Part shown: piece after piece, positions 9,046-18,802 of the stretch
Layout: the number at the start of each line of letters is the position of its first letter
How positions within the stretch are numbered: the stretch's first letter is position 1
Assembly: GCF_900168015.1 (NCBI RefSeq)
Contig: NZ_FUYR01000002.1
Coordinates: forward strand, 888,932-952,931
DNA from: Daejeonella lutea
GTDB taxonomy: Bacteria; Bacteroidota; Bacteroidia; Sphingobacteriales; Sphingobacteriaceae
Direction: 5' to 3'
DNA length: 64,000 bases
Made by a program: the position numbers and the translations under genes
The notes under the pieces: generated by a model
What the model saw: the letters and a program-made list of their open reading frames with translations, nothing else
What the model was told of the DNA's origin: nothing
Databases searched by the model: none

Positions 9046-9680
9046 TCTTCAAGCAGATTAATAAGAGTTTTGTTTAGGTTCTTCACTGCGAGTTCGATAT
9101 CCCATTTCTCACGGTTTCTGCGCTCGACATAATTTGAAATAGCACGAATTTGAATGTATGGTACAGCAGCCTGATTACATGCATAAAAAAACGCTGCGCC
9201 TTCCATGCTTTCAATCTGGGGATTGAACCGGGCAATGGCATTTGCGATGGATAGTTCATGTCCATGAACCTTGTTCACCGTTATTGCGCTTACTTCTTTT
9301 AATTGATTAGTCCGAAATGCCGGATTCGGACGATGTGAAAGTGATGTCAAACCTAATCCCAGGGAATCAAGAGATAAAAATTCGTCTCCGTCTTCTGCTC
9401 CAAGTTCTGCAAACGTATCCTCTTTCACTAAACACACTTCACCGAGCTCTATATCAAAGTCAAAGCTACCAGCGATGCCCGCATTTATTGCCAGGTCGCA
9501 AGAAGATTTAGCAAAATGCCTGCCCAATGAATAAGCCGTTGGAACCATCCCGGCACCCGTTACCAATACTTTCACTGAATGAAGGCCAATGTAATGTTCC
9601 TCAGAGCTGCCTTCAATAGAATATGCAGAAAGAAAGGGCTGAATCTCCGGAAGAGTAGCGGCAACAAGGAGTAGCTTCAT
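9042..9680 (-). CDS. mqnB: Futalosine hydrolase
   Basis: A 212-residue nucleosidase of the PNP/UDP phosphorylase fold. 'NAGIAGSF' near residue 86 and 'ESMEGAAFFYAC' (the Glu-Met-Glu ribose-binding motif) are those of futalosine hydrolase and the related MTA/SAH nucleosidase. It splits futalosine into dehypoxanthine futalosine and hypoxanthine. MTA nucleosidase is the alternative, but the 4-bp overlap with mqnD makes MqnB far more likely. The start faces queD across 80 bp, and a leftward -7 element, TAACTTTG, lies just upstream of the ATG, so this is probably the first gene of an mqnB-mqnD-hldD transcript. Confidence 0.92.
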   Translation of the reverse strand: MKLLLVAATLPEIQPFLSAYSIEGSSEEHYIGLHSVKVLVTGAGMVPTAYSLGRHFAKSSCDLAINAGIAGSFDFDIELGEVCLVKEDTFAELGAEDGDEFLSLDSLGLGLTSLSHRPNPAFRTNQLKEVSAITVNKVHGHELSIANAIARFNPQIESMEGAAFFYACNQAAVPYIQIRAISNYVERRNREKWDIELAVKNLNKTLINLLEE

Positions 9681-9684
9681 TAAG

Positions 9685-9692
9685 CAAAGTTA
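9685..9692 (-). promoter_or_regulatory. -7 promoter element for mqnB
   Basis: Read leftward the sequence is TAACTTTG, a perfect match to the Bacteroidetes -7 consensus TAnnTTTG. It lies 5 bp from the mqnB ATG, so the transcript would be nearly leaderless. No good -33 TTTG lies at the usual 19-20 bp, so the call is tentative. Confidence 0.35.
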
Positions 9693-9735
9693 CGCAAATG
9701 AGTTAATTTGTACTTAAGGCAAGTTTTACTTTAAG

Positions 9736-9743
9736 TATATTTG
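9736..9743 (+). promoter_or_regulatory. -7 promoter element for queD
   Basis: TATATTTG matches the Bacteroidetes -7 consensus TAnnTTTG exactly and lies 17 bp before the queD ATG. The nearest -33-like TTTG (9707-9710) is 25 bp away, longer than the usual spacing. It forms a divergent promoter pair with mqnB. Confidence 0.45.
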
Positions 9744-9760
9744 CATTTTAATTTTTTAAC

Positions 9761-10174
9761 ATGATTTATATTACCAGGAGAGAGAGATTTAATGCAGCCC
9801 ACAAGCTGTTTCGTGAAGAGTGGAGTGACGAAAAAAATTTAGAAACATTTGGAAAATGCTCGAATCCGAATTGGCATGGGCACAATTACGAATTATTTGT
9901 GACCGTAAAGGGGGAAATTAACCCTGAAACAGGTTTTGTAGTCGATTTGAAAGAGTTAAAGGCTATAATTACATCCTATGTAACGAGCGAGCTGGATCAT
10001 AAGAATATAAACCTTGATGTAGACTTCATGAAGGGAAAATTAGCCTCAACCGAAATACTGGCAGTAACAATATTTGAAAGGCTTAAACCATATATCGAAG
10101 AACAGGGTGCACAATTGCATAGTGTTAAACTTTTTGAGACAGAAAACAATTCTGTAGAATACTTTGGATCATAA
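9761..10174 (+). CDS. queD: 6-carboxytetrahydropterin synthase / PTPS family
   Basis: A 137-residue T-fold enzyme. Zinc ligands are visible in 'FNAAHKL' and 'WHGHNYE' (two His), the catalytic Cys in '[11 protein letters not shown]', and the Asp-His pair in 'SELDHKNIN'. Family members convert 7,8-dihydroneopterin triphosphate to 6-carboxytetrahydropterin for queuosine (QueD) or to 6-pyruvoyl-tetrahydropterin. It is directly upstream of folE, whose product is its substrate, and the genes lie 10 bp apart. QueD is the most likely role; I see no QueC or QueE nearby to confirm it. Confidence 0.87.
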   Translation: MIYITRRERFNAAHKLFREEWSDEKNLETFGKCSNPNWHGHNYELFVTVKGEINPETGFVVDLKELKAIITSYVTSELDHKNINLDVDFMKGKLASTEILAVTIFERLKPYIEEQGAQLHSVKLFETENNSVEYFGS

Positions 10175-10184
10175 GCTTAAGACT

Positions 10185-10817
10185 ATGGATCAGAAACAAG
10201 ACATCAATGAAGAACAGATCGACGGATACGTTAAGATCGACAGATATGATCAGGCAAGAATTGATCGTATTGCATCTCACTACGAAGCAATTTTGGCCGA
10301 CCTCGGAGAAGATCCATCGCGCGAAGGTCTTTTAAAAACTCCTGAACGGGTTGCAAAAGCTTTGCAGTACCTTACCCACGGCTATGATTCCAAGCCTGAT
10401 GAGATTCTACGTTCTGCGATGTTTAAAGAGGATTATAGCCAGATGGTTGTAGTTAAGGATATAGAGGTATTCTCGATGTGTGAGCACCATATGCTTCCCT
10501 TTTTCGGTAAGGCGCATATTGCGTATATCCCAAACGGGTATATTGTTGGTTTGAGCAAGATTCCCCGGGTAGTAGATTCTTTTGCCCGCCGCCTCCAGGT
10601 TCAGGAGCGGCTAACTAATGAGATCCGCGATTGCATTCAGGATACTTTGAACCCTGCTGGTGTTGCAGTCGTGATTGAATGTAAGCACCTGTGTATGTCA
10701 ATGCGGGGGGTGCAGAAGCAAAATTCAGTGACCACAACGTCCGCGTTTACAGGCGAGTTTGCCAACGAAACCACGCGCGGTGAATTTTTGAAACTTATCA
10801 CATCAAATCTCAGCTAA
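10185..10817 (+). CDS. folE: GTP cyclohydrolase I
   Basis: This enzyme opens the GTP ring to 7,8-dihydroneopterin triphosphate for folate and pterins. The zinc site shows in '[13 protein letters not shown]' (Cys and His) and '[11 protein letters not shown]' (second Cys); '[17 protein letters not shown]' and '[10 protein letters not shown]' are conserved core segments. I start at the ATG at 10185; the frame also opens with a TTG at 10164 that would overlap queD, but the ATG gives 210 residues, normal for the family, and no overlap. The residues before about 40 are variable and probably disordered. It sits between queD and fabD in one direction. Confidence 0.93.
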   Translation: MDQKQDINEEQIDGYVKIDRYDQARIDRIASHYEAILADLGEDPSREGLLKTPERVAKALQYLTHGYDSKPDEILRSAMFKEDYSQMVVVKDIEVFSMCEHHMLPFFGKAHIAYIPNGYIVGLSKIPRVVDSFARRLQVQERLTNEIRDCIQDTLNPAGVAVVIECKHLCMSMRGVQKQNSVTTTSAFTGEFANETTRGEFLKLITSNLS

Positions 10818-10833
10818 TCAGTAATTCTGCTAT

Positions 10834-11718
10834 ATGAAATCATATTTGTTTCCGGGACAGGGAGCCCAGTTTGTGGGAATGGGAAAAGATCTTTACGACC
10901 ATTCACAAAGAGCAAAAAGTTTATTTGAAAATGCTAATGAGATACTAGGCTTCAGGATTACAGACATAATGTTTTCTGGAACTGAAGAGGATCTGAAGCA
11001 AACCAATGTTACCCAGCCTGCAATCTTTCTACATTCTGTGATCCTGGCCAAGGAACTTGGAAACGATTTTCAGCCGGATATGGTTGCCGGACATTCATTA
11101 GGTGAATTTTCCGCGCTCGTAGCCGCAAATGCTATCACTTTTGAGGATGGGTTGCGCCTGGTAAGTGCCCGGGCGAATGCAATGCAAAAGGCCTGCGAAA
11201 TAAGGCCGTCTACCATGGCCGCAATACTTGGCCTGGACGATTTTACCGTTGAAGATGTCTGTCAGAGGATAAGCGACATTGTGGTTCCTGCTAATTATAA
11301 CTGCCCTGGCCAGTTGGTAATTTCCGGAACAATTGAGGGCATCGATAAGGCTTGCGAATTGCTAACTGCGGCTGGAGCGAAACGTGCGTTAAAACTTAAT
11401 GTTGGTGGGGCCTTTCATTCACCGCTGATGGAAGCAGCTCGGGTGGAACTTCAGGCAGCAATCGAAGCCACTGAGTTGAAAGAGCCGATTTGCCCTGTGT
11501 ATCAGAATATTGATGCTAAGCCTTACAAAGATGTTTCAAGTATAAAACATAATCTTATTGCACAGCTGACAGGTGCAGTACGCTGGACTCAAACCATTGA
11601 AAAGATGTTAGAACATGGTGCGGACTCTTTTACAGAAGTCGGCCCCGGAAGTGTTTTACAAGGGCTTGTAAAGAAAGTCAACCGTGCTGTTGAAACCAGC
11701 AGTGCTTCTCTGAGTTAG
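10834..11718 (+). CDS. fabD: Malonyl-CoA:ACP transacylase
   Basis: A 294-residue enzyme that moves malonyl from CoA to acyl carrier protein for fatty acid synthesis. 'FPGQGAQFVGMG' at the N-terminus is the family signature; the nucleophile elbow 'GHSLGEF' puts the catalytic Ser at residue 88; 'FHSPLM' near residue 196 supplies the catalytic His, and 'VSGTIEGI' is the usual downstream strand. Length is typical. The gene follows folE by 16 bp. It is not in a fab cluster, which is common in this phylum. Confidence 0.94.
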   Translation: MKSYLFPGQGAQFVGMGKDLYDHSQRAKSLFENANEILGFRITDIMFSGTEEDLKQTNVTQPAIFLHSVILAKELGNDFQPDMVAGHSLGEFSALVAANAITFEDGLRLVSARANAMQKACEIRPSTMAAILGLDDFTVEDVCQRISDIVVPANYNCPGQLVISGTIEGIDKACELLTAAGAKRALKLNVGGAFHSPLMEAARVELQAAIEATELKEPICPVYQNIDAKPYKDVSSIKHNLIAQLTGAVRWTQTIEKMLEHGADSFTEVGPGSVLQGLVKKVNRAVETSSASLS

Positions 11719-11750
11719 ATAAGCCAAAATACCGAAAGGGCATAATCTTT

Positions 11751-14700
11751 GTGCATTTTCGGCTTTTTATAGCATTACCTAAACTATCATTTTTGAGCGG
11801 AAATTTTAAGATTCGGTTACTCTTATTGATGCTTGCCATTGGCTTTGCATGCACCGCTTTGACGATCAATCTTACTATTAATAAGCTGGAAGTTCTCCAT
11901 CTTGATGGTCAGAAGATTGAGCGACGCCTCCATCGAAAAGAAGTGTTCGTCAGGGAATTTCTGAACAATCCTGCGAACCTTGATTCACTTCGGAAAATAA
12001 CCAATAATGAGGTCTGGTCACAATATCTGATTAAGGAATTAAGCGAAAAAAGAAACATTTATGTACAAACCTTTGAAGATGGAAAGCAGAAATTTTGGAG
12101 CGGGATTAAAATCATCCTTGAAAGCGACGTCCAGCTAAAAGAAGGTTCAACATTTATTCCCTGGGAAAACGGCTATTATGAAGCGATAAAGAAGTCTGAG
12201 GGAAAATTTTCAGTCATTTGTTTTATTCCAATTAAGGCAAGATATCCTTACCAAAACGAATATCTCAAAAATGAATTTGCAAAGGAGCTTATCTCTTCGG
12301 ACAATCTGGATATAGCCGGTTTGAATGATAAAGACGTATTTAATATACGGAATATTGAGGGTAAATACCTTTTCTCAGTTAAGTTAAAACCAATTGTAAA
12401 AGATACATTCTATACATCGCTTGAGCTGTGGATGTGGATTTTGTCAATGCTATTTTCGTTCATATTTGTGACTCACCTGTGTACGGGTATTGCAAATAGG
12501 GGACAAGCACGGGTTGCGACTTTAATACTAGCAGTTTTTATTCTTTCCTTCCGGCTGATGGATCTGGAGTTCAGATGGTTTGCTAATCACTTTGACATTG
12601 AAATATTAGATCCGAAATATTATGCTTCAAACTATTTTTTCCCCTCACTAGGAGAATTCCTTGTAAATGTGTTGTCATTCACCTGGATATTGGCCTTTAT
12701 ACATTCCTATCGTTTCCAGATTCTTCAAACGAAAAAGCCATTTGGAAAACTGTTAAGCTGCATAATATTCATTCTGTTAGGTTTTCTGGTGTGCACCGTC
12801 GGCTTTGCTACAAATGATCTGTTTTATGGACTTGTCACAAATTCCAATATCAGTTTCGATGTAACAAACGTCTTAAATTCAAACTGGCTGAGTTGGATCG
12901 GAATTTTAATTTTCTGCTTCTCTAGCTTGAATCTCTATCTCTTAATTGATTCAGCTCTTGCCTTGTCAGATTCACTTCCATTATCCAATAAAGAGCGTTT
13001 GTTGATCTTCATGGGTGGATTTTTACTGGTGTTGATCGACCGTGTTTTCTTCTCAAATTTCAATATCTTCTTTTTCCTTTTTGCACTGATACTGCTCATT
13101 TCCGGGTGGTCCTATTACCGATACAATGGTAAGTTCAATCCTGGTGCCTTCGTAATTTGCCTGCTCATATTTGCAGTTATCGGTTCGTTGAAACTGTCAC
13201 GGTTTCAGTTTCTGAAGGAACGCGAAAGTCGTAAACTTTTGGCCACAAAACTCGAATCATCAGGAGATCCTAATGCGGTTCTGCTTTTTTTCAATATTGA
13301 AAAAGAGATCCTTGAGGATAAGTTTGTGATCGATTACTTTAAAAATCCGCTTGCCAGTCAGGGTGCATTAAATAACCGTTTGGTAAAATTGTATATGGCG
13401 GGATATTTATCACGATATGATTTCGCAGCGTACGAGTACGACGAACGTGATATGTTTTTTAAAGGTGATGGGGGTATTGCGTTGTCAAGCTTTAAAAATC
13501 TGGTGCTTAAAGGTTCTGTAAAAGTATCTGAATATTTTTATCGCAAGAACAACACGTTCGGATTTCAGCATTATTTTGCTCTCCTACCTGTTCGGGATAG
13601 TACGAGCGTTTTGGGGACACTCGTGCTCGAATTGACCTCAAAGCGTCACGATCAAATGGGTGCTTTTCCGGAATTATTGGTCGACGGTAAAATTAAAGAG
13701 GATCTGCAACTTAAAGATTATTCCTACGCCTATTATAATGATGGATTGTTGTTGAATCAGCATGGTAAATATGTTTACAACCTTAAAAGTTCCGACTTCA
13801 AAGGAAAGGTGAAGGACTTTGTATTTGTAAACAATGTTGATGATGGGAAGAGGTATAATCATTTGATTTATCAGGCGAATCAACGCAAACTAATTGTGAT
13901 AAGCCGGGAAGTAAACAACCTCCTTGCTCAGCTTGCATCAGCATCTTTCATCTTTTTGGTACTGCTATTTTTTGCCATGCTTGTATACCTTCTTCAATGG
14001 CTATGGTACAGTGTGCAAAATTACGATATCAGGTTTAGAAACTTCCGCTGGAATTACCTGATAACTACAAACAGAATGCTTTACAAGACCAGGATTCAGT
14101 TCTCTATGGTGTCTGCGGTAGTTATTACTTTGCTCATTACAGGACTTATAACCTATTATAATATAAGTAAGCAATACCGGCAGCAACAGGAAGAAACCGT
14201 TTTAGATAAGATTACTAAAATTTCCGCAGGTTTTAATAAGCAACTTATCGACAATGATATCCTAGCCGGAAGTGAGCAGGCAGAATTAGCTTTTAATACC
14301 TATGCGGACATTAATGGCGCCGATCTAAATCTCTTCGATCTCGAAGGAAAATTGATTCATTCTACACAACCTAAAATCTATGAAAATGGCCTGATAGCCA
14401 GAAAAATGAACTCCCTGTCTTATTTATATCTCAATAGGTTGCAAAAATCGGAATACATTAATACGGAGCAAATCGGTGACCTTTCATTCCTCGCAGCATA
14501 TGTACCTCTAAAAAATAGCAAGAACGAGCCGATAGCCTACCTTGGACTTCCTTATTTTTCTAATGTCAAAGATTATGAGGACAGAATCGGACTATTTTTA
14601 AATGCGCTGCTGAATGTTTATGCGCTTGTGTTTGTGGCCATAGGTTTCTTCGCTGTATTCGTGGCCAATCGGATTACTACGCCGCTTACAATGATTCAGC

Positions 14701-15524
14701 AGAGTTTGAGTGAAACTAAGATAGGCCGTAAGAATGAACCCATTTCCTGGAAGAGAAACGATGAAATCGGAAACCTGATTAAGGAGTATAATACGATGAT
14801 CGCTGCCCTGGAAGAAAGCGCTCAAAAGCTTGCCAGGTCTGAACGGGAGAATGCCTGGAGAGAAATGGCTAAGCAGGTCGCTCACGAAATCAAAAACCCT
14901 TTAACGCCACTTAAGCTGGGAGTTCAATTGCTTGACAGATCCTGGAAGGAAAAGGATCCAAATTTCGACGCGAAATTTGAGAAGTTTAGTAAATCATTTA
15001 TTGAGCAAATTGAGAGTCTTTCACACATCGCCTCAGAGTTTTCAAACTTCGCGAAAATGCCCGAAATCGTTCTCAACAATGTTGATTTGAAAGAGGTACT
15101 TGCCCAGTCTGTTGAACTATATGTTCAATCAGAACATACTACGATAAAATTTGAAGATAATTGTGAACGCGAGGTGAACGTGCGGGCAGACCGGGATCAG
15201 TTGCTACGATGCTTTAACAATCTGATAAAAAATGCAATCGAGGCACGGTTGGATAATGTCGATAGCATTGTTGATGTAGTAATGTATTGTAAAGAAAATC
15301 TGGTTCTCGTGGAGATCCGCGATAACGGTTCGGGTATCCCTGAAGCACTTGGACAAAGTATATTTACTCCTAATTTCACTACCAAAAGCTCAGGAACCGG
15401 TCTGGGTCTTGCATTCGTTAAGCAAGCCATTGAGAATATAGATGGAGTGATTACCTTCAACACTTTCCCAGGAAAGGGAACGACATTCTTTATTCGAATT
15501 CCCATGGTTGATGTGCAGGCCTAG
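11751..15524 (+). CDS. Large membrane sensor histidine kinase (NtrY-like)
   Basis: A 1257-residue kinase with an unusual front end. One membrane helix at about residues 20-42 is followed by a periplasmic stretch, then a block of about eight hydrophobic helices between about 225 and 480, an extracytoplasmic stretch, helices near 726-745 and 783-800, a second sensor domain (about 800-945), a helix near 955 and a HAMP linker. The kinase core has the phospho-acceptor His1045 in 'QVAHEIKNP', the N-box near 1156 ('NNLIKNAIEA'), the G1 box near 1191 ('DNGSGIP') and the G2 box near 1216 ('GTGLGLAF'). The core resembles NtrY. No response regulator is adjacent. The start is a GTG at 11751, 32 bp after fabD; a later start is possible. 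Confidence 0.85.
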   Translation: MHFRLFIALPKLSFLSGNFKIRLLLLMLAIGFACTALTINLTINKLEVLHLDGQKIERRLHRKEVFVREFLNNPANLDSLRKITNNEVWSQYLIKELSEKRNIYVQTFEDGKQKFWSGIKIILESDVQLKEGSTFIPWENGYYEAIKKSEGKFSVICFIPIKARYPYQNEYLKNEFAKELISSDNLDIAGLNDKDVFNIRNIEGKYLFSVKLKPIVKDTFYTSLELWMWILSMLFSFIFVTHLCTGIANRGQARVATLILAVFILSFRLMDLEFRWFANHFDIEILDPKYYASNYFFPSLGEFLVNVLSFTWILAFIHSYRFQILQTKKPFGKLLSCIIFILLGFLVCTVGFATNDLFYGLVTNSNISFDVTNVLNSNWLSWIGILIFCFSSLNLYLLIDSALALSDSLPLSNKERLLIFMGGFLLVLIDRVFFSNFNIFFFLFALILLISGWSYYRYNGKFNPGAFVICLLIFAVIGSLKLSRFQFLKERESRKLLATKLESSGDPNAVLLFFNIEKEILEDKFVIDYFKNPLASQGALNNRLVKLYMAGYLSRYDFAAYEYDERDMFFKGDGGIALSSFKNLVLKGSVKVSEYFYRKNNTFGFQHYFALLPVRDSTSVLGTLVLELTSKRHDQMGAFPELLVDGKIKEDLQLKDYSYAYYNDGLLLNQHGKYVYNLKSSDFKGKVKDFVFVNNVDDGKRYNHLIYQANQRKLIVISREVNNLLAQLASASFIFLVLLFFAMLVYLLQWLWYSVQNYDIRFRNFRWNYLITTNRMLYKTRIQFSMVSAVVITLLITGLITYYNISKQYRQQQEETVLDKITKISAGFNKQLIDNDILAGSEQAELAFNTYADINGADLNLFDLEGKLIHSTQPKIYENGLIARKMNSLSYLYLNRLQKSEYINTEQIGDLSFLAAYVPLKNSKNEPIAYLGLPYFSNVKDYEDRIGLFLNALLNVYALVFVAIGFFAVFVANRITTPLTMIQQSLSETKIGRKNEPISWKRNDEIGNLIKEYNTMIAALEESAQKLARSERENAWREMAKQVAHEIKNPLTPLKLGVQLLDRSWKEKDPNFDAKFEKFSKSFIEQIESLSHIASEFSNFAKMPEIVLNNVDLKEVLAQSVELYVQSEHTTIKFEDNCEREVNVRADRDQLLRCFNNLIKNAIEARLDNVDSIVDVVMYCKENLVLVEIRDNGSGIPEALGQSIFTPNFTTKSSGTGLGLAFVKQAIENIDGVITFNTFPGKGTTFFIRIPMVDVQA

Positions 15525-15611
15525 TTCAAGATAGTACCTGGTAAACTGATTGTAACTATCCAATTTTGCTATGCGGATCTTATACCTGGAGGCGCCCTGT
15601 AAAAACAAGTA

Positions 15612-15950
15612 TCAGTCCAGGCCGGGAGCTAACAAATCGGGGTCTACATAACCTTTGTTGGGATCAGTGATTTTGCTAAGGTTATATTTAATACTGCTGC
15701 CTTCTTTATTACCTTTTAACAGGCCTTTTTCATAGAGAGTAAATAAATACTGCTTAATAAATTTGATCGTGACCTCCTTAATCCCAGGTTCGTATTCACG
15801 GATTTTTTCAAAGACTTCATCTCCATTTGCTTCGCCAAGGCTTGCCAGTGCAAATATTGCCCTGTTTTCGAGCGAATCGCTTAGGTCGTAAGATGATGGA
15901 ATAACTATCGGTTTAAATTCTTCCCGGAACTGCTGATCTGATAAAGTCAT
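15612..15950 (-). CDS. Small hypothetical protein
   Basis: A 112-residue soluble protein with no signal peptide and no motif I recognise. The pattern is mainly helical, and the segment around residues 55-95 ('VTIKFIKQYLFTLYEKGLL' followed by a short charged turn and 'IKYNL') looks like a winged-helix end piece, but that is only an impression. It converges with the large histidine kinase (87 bp between stops) and is read in the same direction as the coiled-coil protein upstream. ATG start and clean composition support a real gene. No function is proposed. Confidence 0.62.
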   Translation of the reverse strand: MTLSDQQFREEFKPIVIPSSYDLSDSLENRAIFALASLGEANGDEVFEKIREYEPGIKEVTIKFIKQYLFTLYEKGLLKGNKEGSSIKYNLSKITDPNKGYVDPDLLAPGLD

Positions 15951-16059
15951 ATAATAATGTATTGATCAGCTATAATACAATCACACTCAGCGATAGTTTT
16001 ATAGTGCTGTTGAAATTCAAAATATCTTACAGTTCTGTCTTAATTCAAATAATTACCAC

Positions 16060-16974
16060 TTACCTCAAGGTAACTGCACCCTTACCCATAGTATACCCAT
16101 CTGCATAAAGCATGACTGTGTAAGTCCCTTTAGTGAATTTTCCAGGGTTTGCCCAGTCTATCGAATAGGCTTTCCCGTCGTTTGCAAATTCAATTGCAGT
16201 TTTATAGGTATATTGAAGTTCTTCGTCATCGGCTGTAAACATTCCACCCGAATTTGATATGATCAGGTTGCCACTTGGGTCGATAACCCTGATGTAAATA
16301 TCATGAAGGCCTTTTTCCGCAATTGAATTATTTACGGCAGAGAAATTAATTCTTATCTTCTCGGCGGTGTTTGCGCGGGTAACGCCGTTTTCCTTGCCAT
16401 TATTTCTAATTTCGAAGGCGCTGACAGACACGTTCCCCGTTTTTAACGCTGCCGCGGCCAGAACTTTTGTATTTAGTTCCTGATTTTGACGCTCTAAATC
16501 ACTCGCTTTTGAACTGACCGAATCGACAGCACTTTTAAGTACATCCCGCTCACTGGTAAGTGTGATATTCTGTTTTCTGAGAACCTCAATATCCGCAGTA
16601 TACTTAGTGACGAAGTAGCGCAATTGCTTTATATCTGTTTGAGCCTTCTCCAGCTGCCCCTGAGTCAGTTCCCCTTTCCTTAATGCCGTACGAAGCTCCT
16701 GAATTTTTTCTCGCGCTAAGGACTGATCATTCTGCATTTGTTCAGAAAGCTTAATATTGTTTGCTGAGGCATTATCCAGTTCCGCTTCAATTTTATCAAT
16801 TTCGGTTTGCATTACCGATTTCTCGTCGCTTATTGTGACTATGCGGTCGTTCGCTTTTTTGTCTTTGAAAAAAAGATATGCGTTGGTTCCGAGAAGGGCA
16901 AGTATTACTACGACTAAGAAATATATCTTATTTGAGTCTTTACGGATAGGTTGTTCCTGGTTTTGGTTCTCCAT
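16060..16974 (-). CDS. Membrane-anchored coiled-coil protein
   Basis: About 304 residues from the ATG at 16974; a TTG two codons earlier is possible but less likely. A short charged N-terminus precedes one membrane helix (about residues 18-35), then a long coiled coil (about 45-170) rich in Glu, Lys, Gln and Leu, and a beta-rich C-terminal domain of about 120 residues. The C-terminal domain resembles an Ig-like fold with 'YIRVIDPSGNLI' and 'YTVMLYADGY'. It should sit in the inner membrane with the coil and the C-domain outside the cytoplasm. I recognise it as a conserved Bacteroidetes type without a known role. It is not an SMC protein: no ATPase motifs are present. Confidence 0.72.
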   Translation of the reverse strand: MENQNQEQPIRKDSNKIYFLVVVILALLGTNAYLFFKDKKANDRIVTISDEKSVMQTEIDKIEAELDNASANNIKLSEQMQNDQSLAREKIQELRTALRKGELTQGQLEKAQTDIKQLRYFVTKYTADIEVLRKQNITLTSERDVLKSAVDSVSSKASDLERQNQELNTKVLAAAALKTGNVSVSAFEIRNNGKENGVTRANTAEKIRINFSAVNNSIAEKGLHDIYIRVIDPSGNLIISNSGGMFTADDEELQYTYKTAIEFANDGKAYSIDWANPGKFTKGTYTVMLYADGYTMGKGAVTLR

Positions 16975-17198
16975 GTTCAATCGTCTGTCTATTAATTAAA
17001 TGTCCATGTAAAATCGTTACTATTTAAACTTTACAAAGGGCAAATTTATTGTCCTAATGAACACGAAGTTAACATTCCTGAATTGATTGTCATTATTTGC
17101 TGATGTTAATTTAGAGCTGGCTGGCGCAATTTTTTTCATGAAAGTGCGTATGAGATGTATTAGTTTAGAAAAATCCGGATAGCCATAATCAGTTTAAT

Positions 17199-17206
17199 TA
17201 TCTTTG
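17199..17206 (+). promoter_or_regulatory. -7 promoter element for the GH10-like gene
   Basis: TATCTTTG matches the -7 consensus TAnnTTTG and lies 22 bp before the ATG at 17229. A -33 TTTG at the usual distance is missing. Confidence 0.4.
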
Positions 17207-17228
17207 ACATTCATTCCTGGCCAATTTT

Positions 17229-18782
17229 ATGATTCAAAAGCCCATCTTTTTCCTGCTACTGCTCTGTAGTTTTTCATTATCCGTGTGTTCCCAAGTCAAA
17301 ACTGTTAAAACCGATGGAAATTATGCTCCTAAACGTGAGTTCAGGGGTGCATGGGTTGCAACTGTAGCAAACATAGACTGGCCATCAAAACCTGGACTAA
17401 GCACAGAGATCCAAAAAGATGAATTGATCCGGATTCTCGACGATCATAAAAAGACGGGGATAAATGCAATTATGTTTCAAATCAGACCTGCAGCCGACGC
17501 ATTTTATGGTAAAGGACGGGAAATGTGGAGCCGCTATTTAAACGGTGTTCAGGGAAAGGCTCCTGCACCTTATTATGATCCGCTGGAGTTCGCTATTGTT
17601 GAAGCTCATAAACGAGGTATGGAGTTGCATGCCTGGTTTAATCCATATAGAGCTACCTTAAATCTCGTTGATTCACATACAAGTCCGAATCATATCACAA
17701 AGCAAAAACCACAATGGTTTTTCACCTATGGAGGGAAAAAGCTATTTAATCCAGGCTTGCCCGAAGTAAGAGAGTACATTGTCCAGGTAGTGTTGGATGT
17801 TGTGAAGAACTATGATATTGACGGTGTGCACTTCGATGACTATTTCTATCCATATCCGGAAGACAACCAGGTAATTCGCGATAGCGAAGCATATTATAAG
17901 TATGGCTCAAAATTCAAGAATGTTGCTGACTGGCGTCGAAATAATGTTGATACATTAATCCATGTATTGTCAGACAGCATTCACGCCACGAAGAAATATG
18001 TGAAATTCGGTATTAGCCCTTTTGGTATCTGGAGAAATCTCAGCCAGGATCCTGAGGGTTCTGAAAGCAATGGTTTTGACGGGTATGGAAAGTTGTATGC
18101 AGACGCAAGAAAATGGGTACAAGAAGGCTGGCTCGACTATATAAATCCGCAGATTTATTTCCCGTTTGGGTACAAAGTAGCTCCCTATGATAAGCTTGTA
18201 GACTGGTGGACAGCAAATTCATTTGGCAAACATGTTTACATTGGGCAGGGTGTTTACCGCTCGATGGAAAATCGTCAGGGGTGGAGTGACCGCAGGCAAA
18301 TCCCTGATCAGATCCGTTATCTTCGAAGTAATCCCAGAGCTCAGGGTAGTGTATTCTTTAGCTCGAAATCTGTTACCAATAATATGGCAGGAGTTAAAGA
18401 TTCCTTGCGTAATGACTTTTACCGGTACCCCGCTCTTCAACCTGTAATGCTTTGGTTGGACGTAGTGTCTCCAAATCCGCCCTTTGAACTCACAGCAAAA
18501 ACAGTTGCAAAAGGAGTGCAGCTAAGCTGGAAACCAGGAACTATTTCTGAGGATGGAGAAAAAGCGTACGGGTTTGTAGTATACAGAATAAAGAAGGGGC
18601 AAACGTTAGATATAAATAATCCAGCGAATATCGTGAATATCAGCTTTAATGGTGCTCAAACAACCTTTACCGACAACTCAGTCAGTGCGAACAACATTTA
18701 TGTATATGCAGTAACTACTTTAGACCGTTTAAAGAATGAGAGCGCGGTATCCAATACTGCAGAAGCAAGAGTTGCCCAGTAA
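17229..18782 (+). CDS. Secreted GH10-like (DUF187/YngK-type) glycosyl hydrolase
   Basis: A 517-residue exported protein: signal peptide ending near 'SLSVCSQ', then a TIM-barrel of the glycosyl-hydrolase-like 10 family. Typical segments are 'FRGAWVATVANIDWPS', 'INAIMFQIRPAADAFY', 'LHAWFNPYRA', 'GVHFDDYFYPYP' and 'DYINPQIYFPFG'. About 95 residues at the C-terminus (from residue 420) look like a fibronectin type III domain. The related E. coli YddW/DigH cuts denuded peptidoglycan glycan strands; many Bacteroidetes members are uncharacterised. A role in cell-wall turnover is therefore plausible but inferred. The 'SVCSQ' stretch could also be read as a lipobox, which would make it a lipoprotein. 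It converges with the MTHFR-like gene. Confidence 0.87.
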   Translation: MIQKPIFFLLLLCSFSLSVCSQVKTVKTDGNYAPKREFRGAWVATVANIDWPSKPGLSTEIQKDELIRILDDHKKTGINAIMFQIRPAADAFYGKGREMWSRYLNGVQGKAPAPYYDPLEFAIVEAHKRGMELHAWFNPYRATLNLVDSHTSPNHITKQKPQWFFTYGGKKLFNPGLPEVREYIVQVVLDVVKNYDIDGVHFDDYFYPYPEDNQVIRDSEAYYKYGSKFKNVADWRRNNVDTLIHVLSDSIHATKKYVKFGISPFGIWRNLSQDPEGSESNGFDGYGKLYADARKWVQEGWLDYINPQIYFPFGYKVAPYDKLVDWWTANSFGKHVYIGQGVYRSMENRQGWSDRRQIPDQIRYLRSNPRAQGSVFFSSKSVTNNMAGVKDSLRNDFYRYPALQPVMLWLDVVSPNPPFELTAKTVAKGVQLSWKPGTISEDGEKAYGFVVYRIKKGQTLDINNPANIVNISFNGAQTTFTDNSVSANNIYVYAVTTLDRLKNESAVSNTAEARVAQ

Positions 18783-18802
18783 TTTCCAGCCTGTAAAGTC
18801 TG

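Noticed and set aside
16060-16974. SMC-type chromosome segregation protein
   Set aside because: It has a coiled coil but no Walker motifs or hinge, and it carries a membrane anchor.
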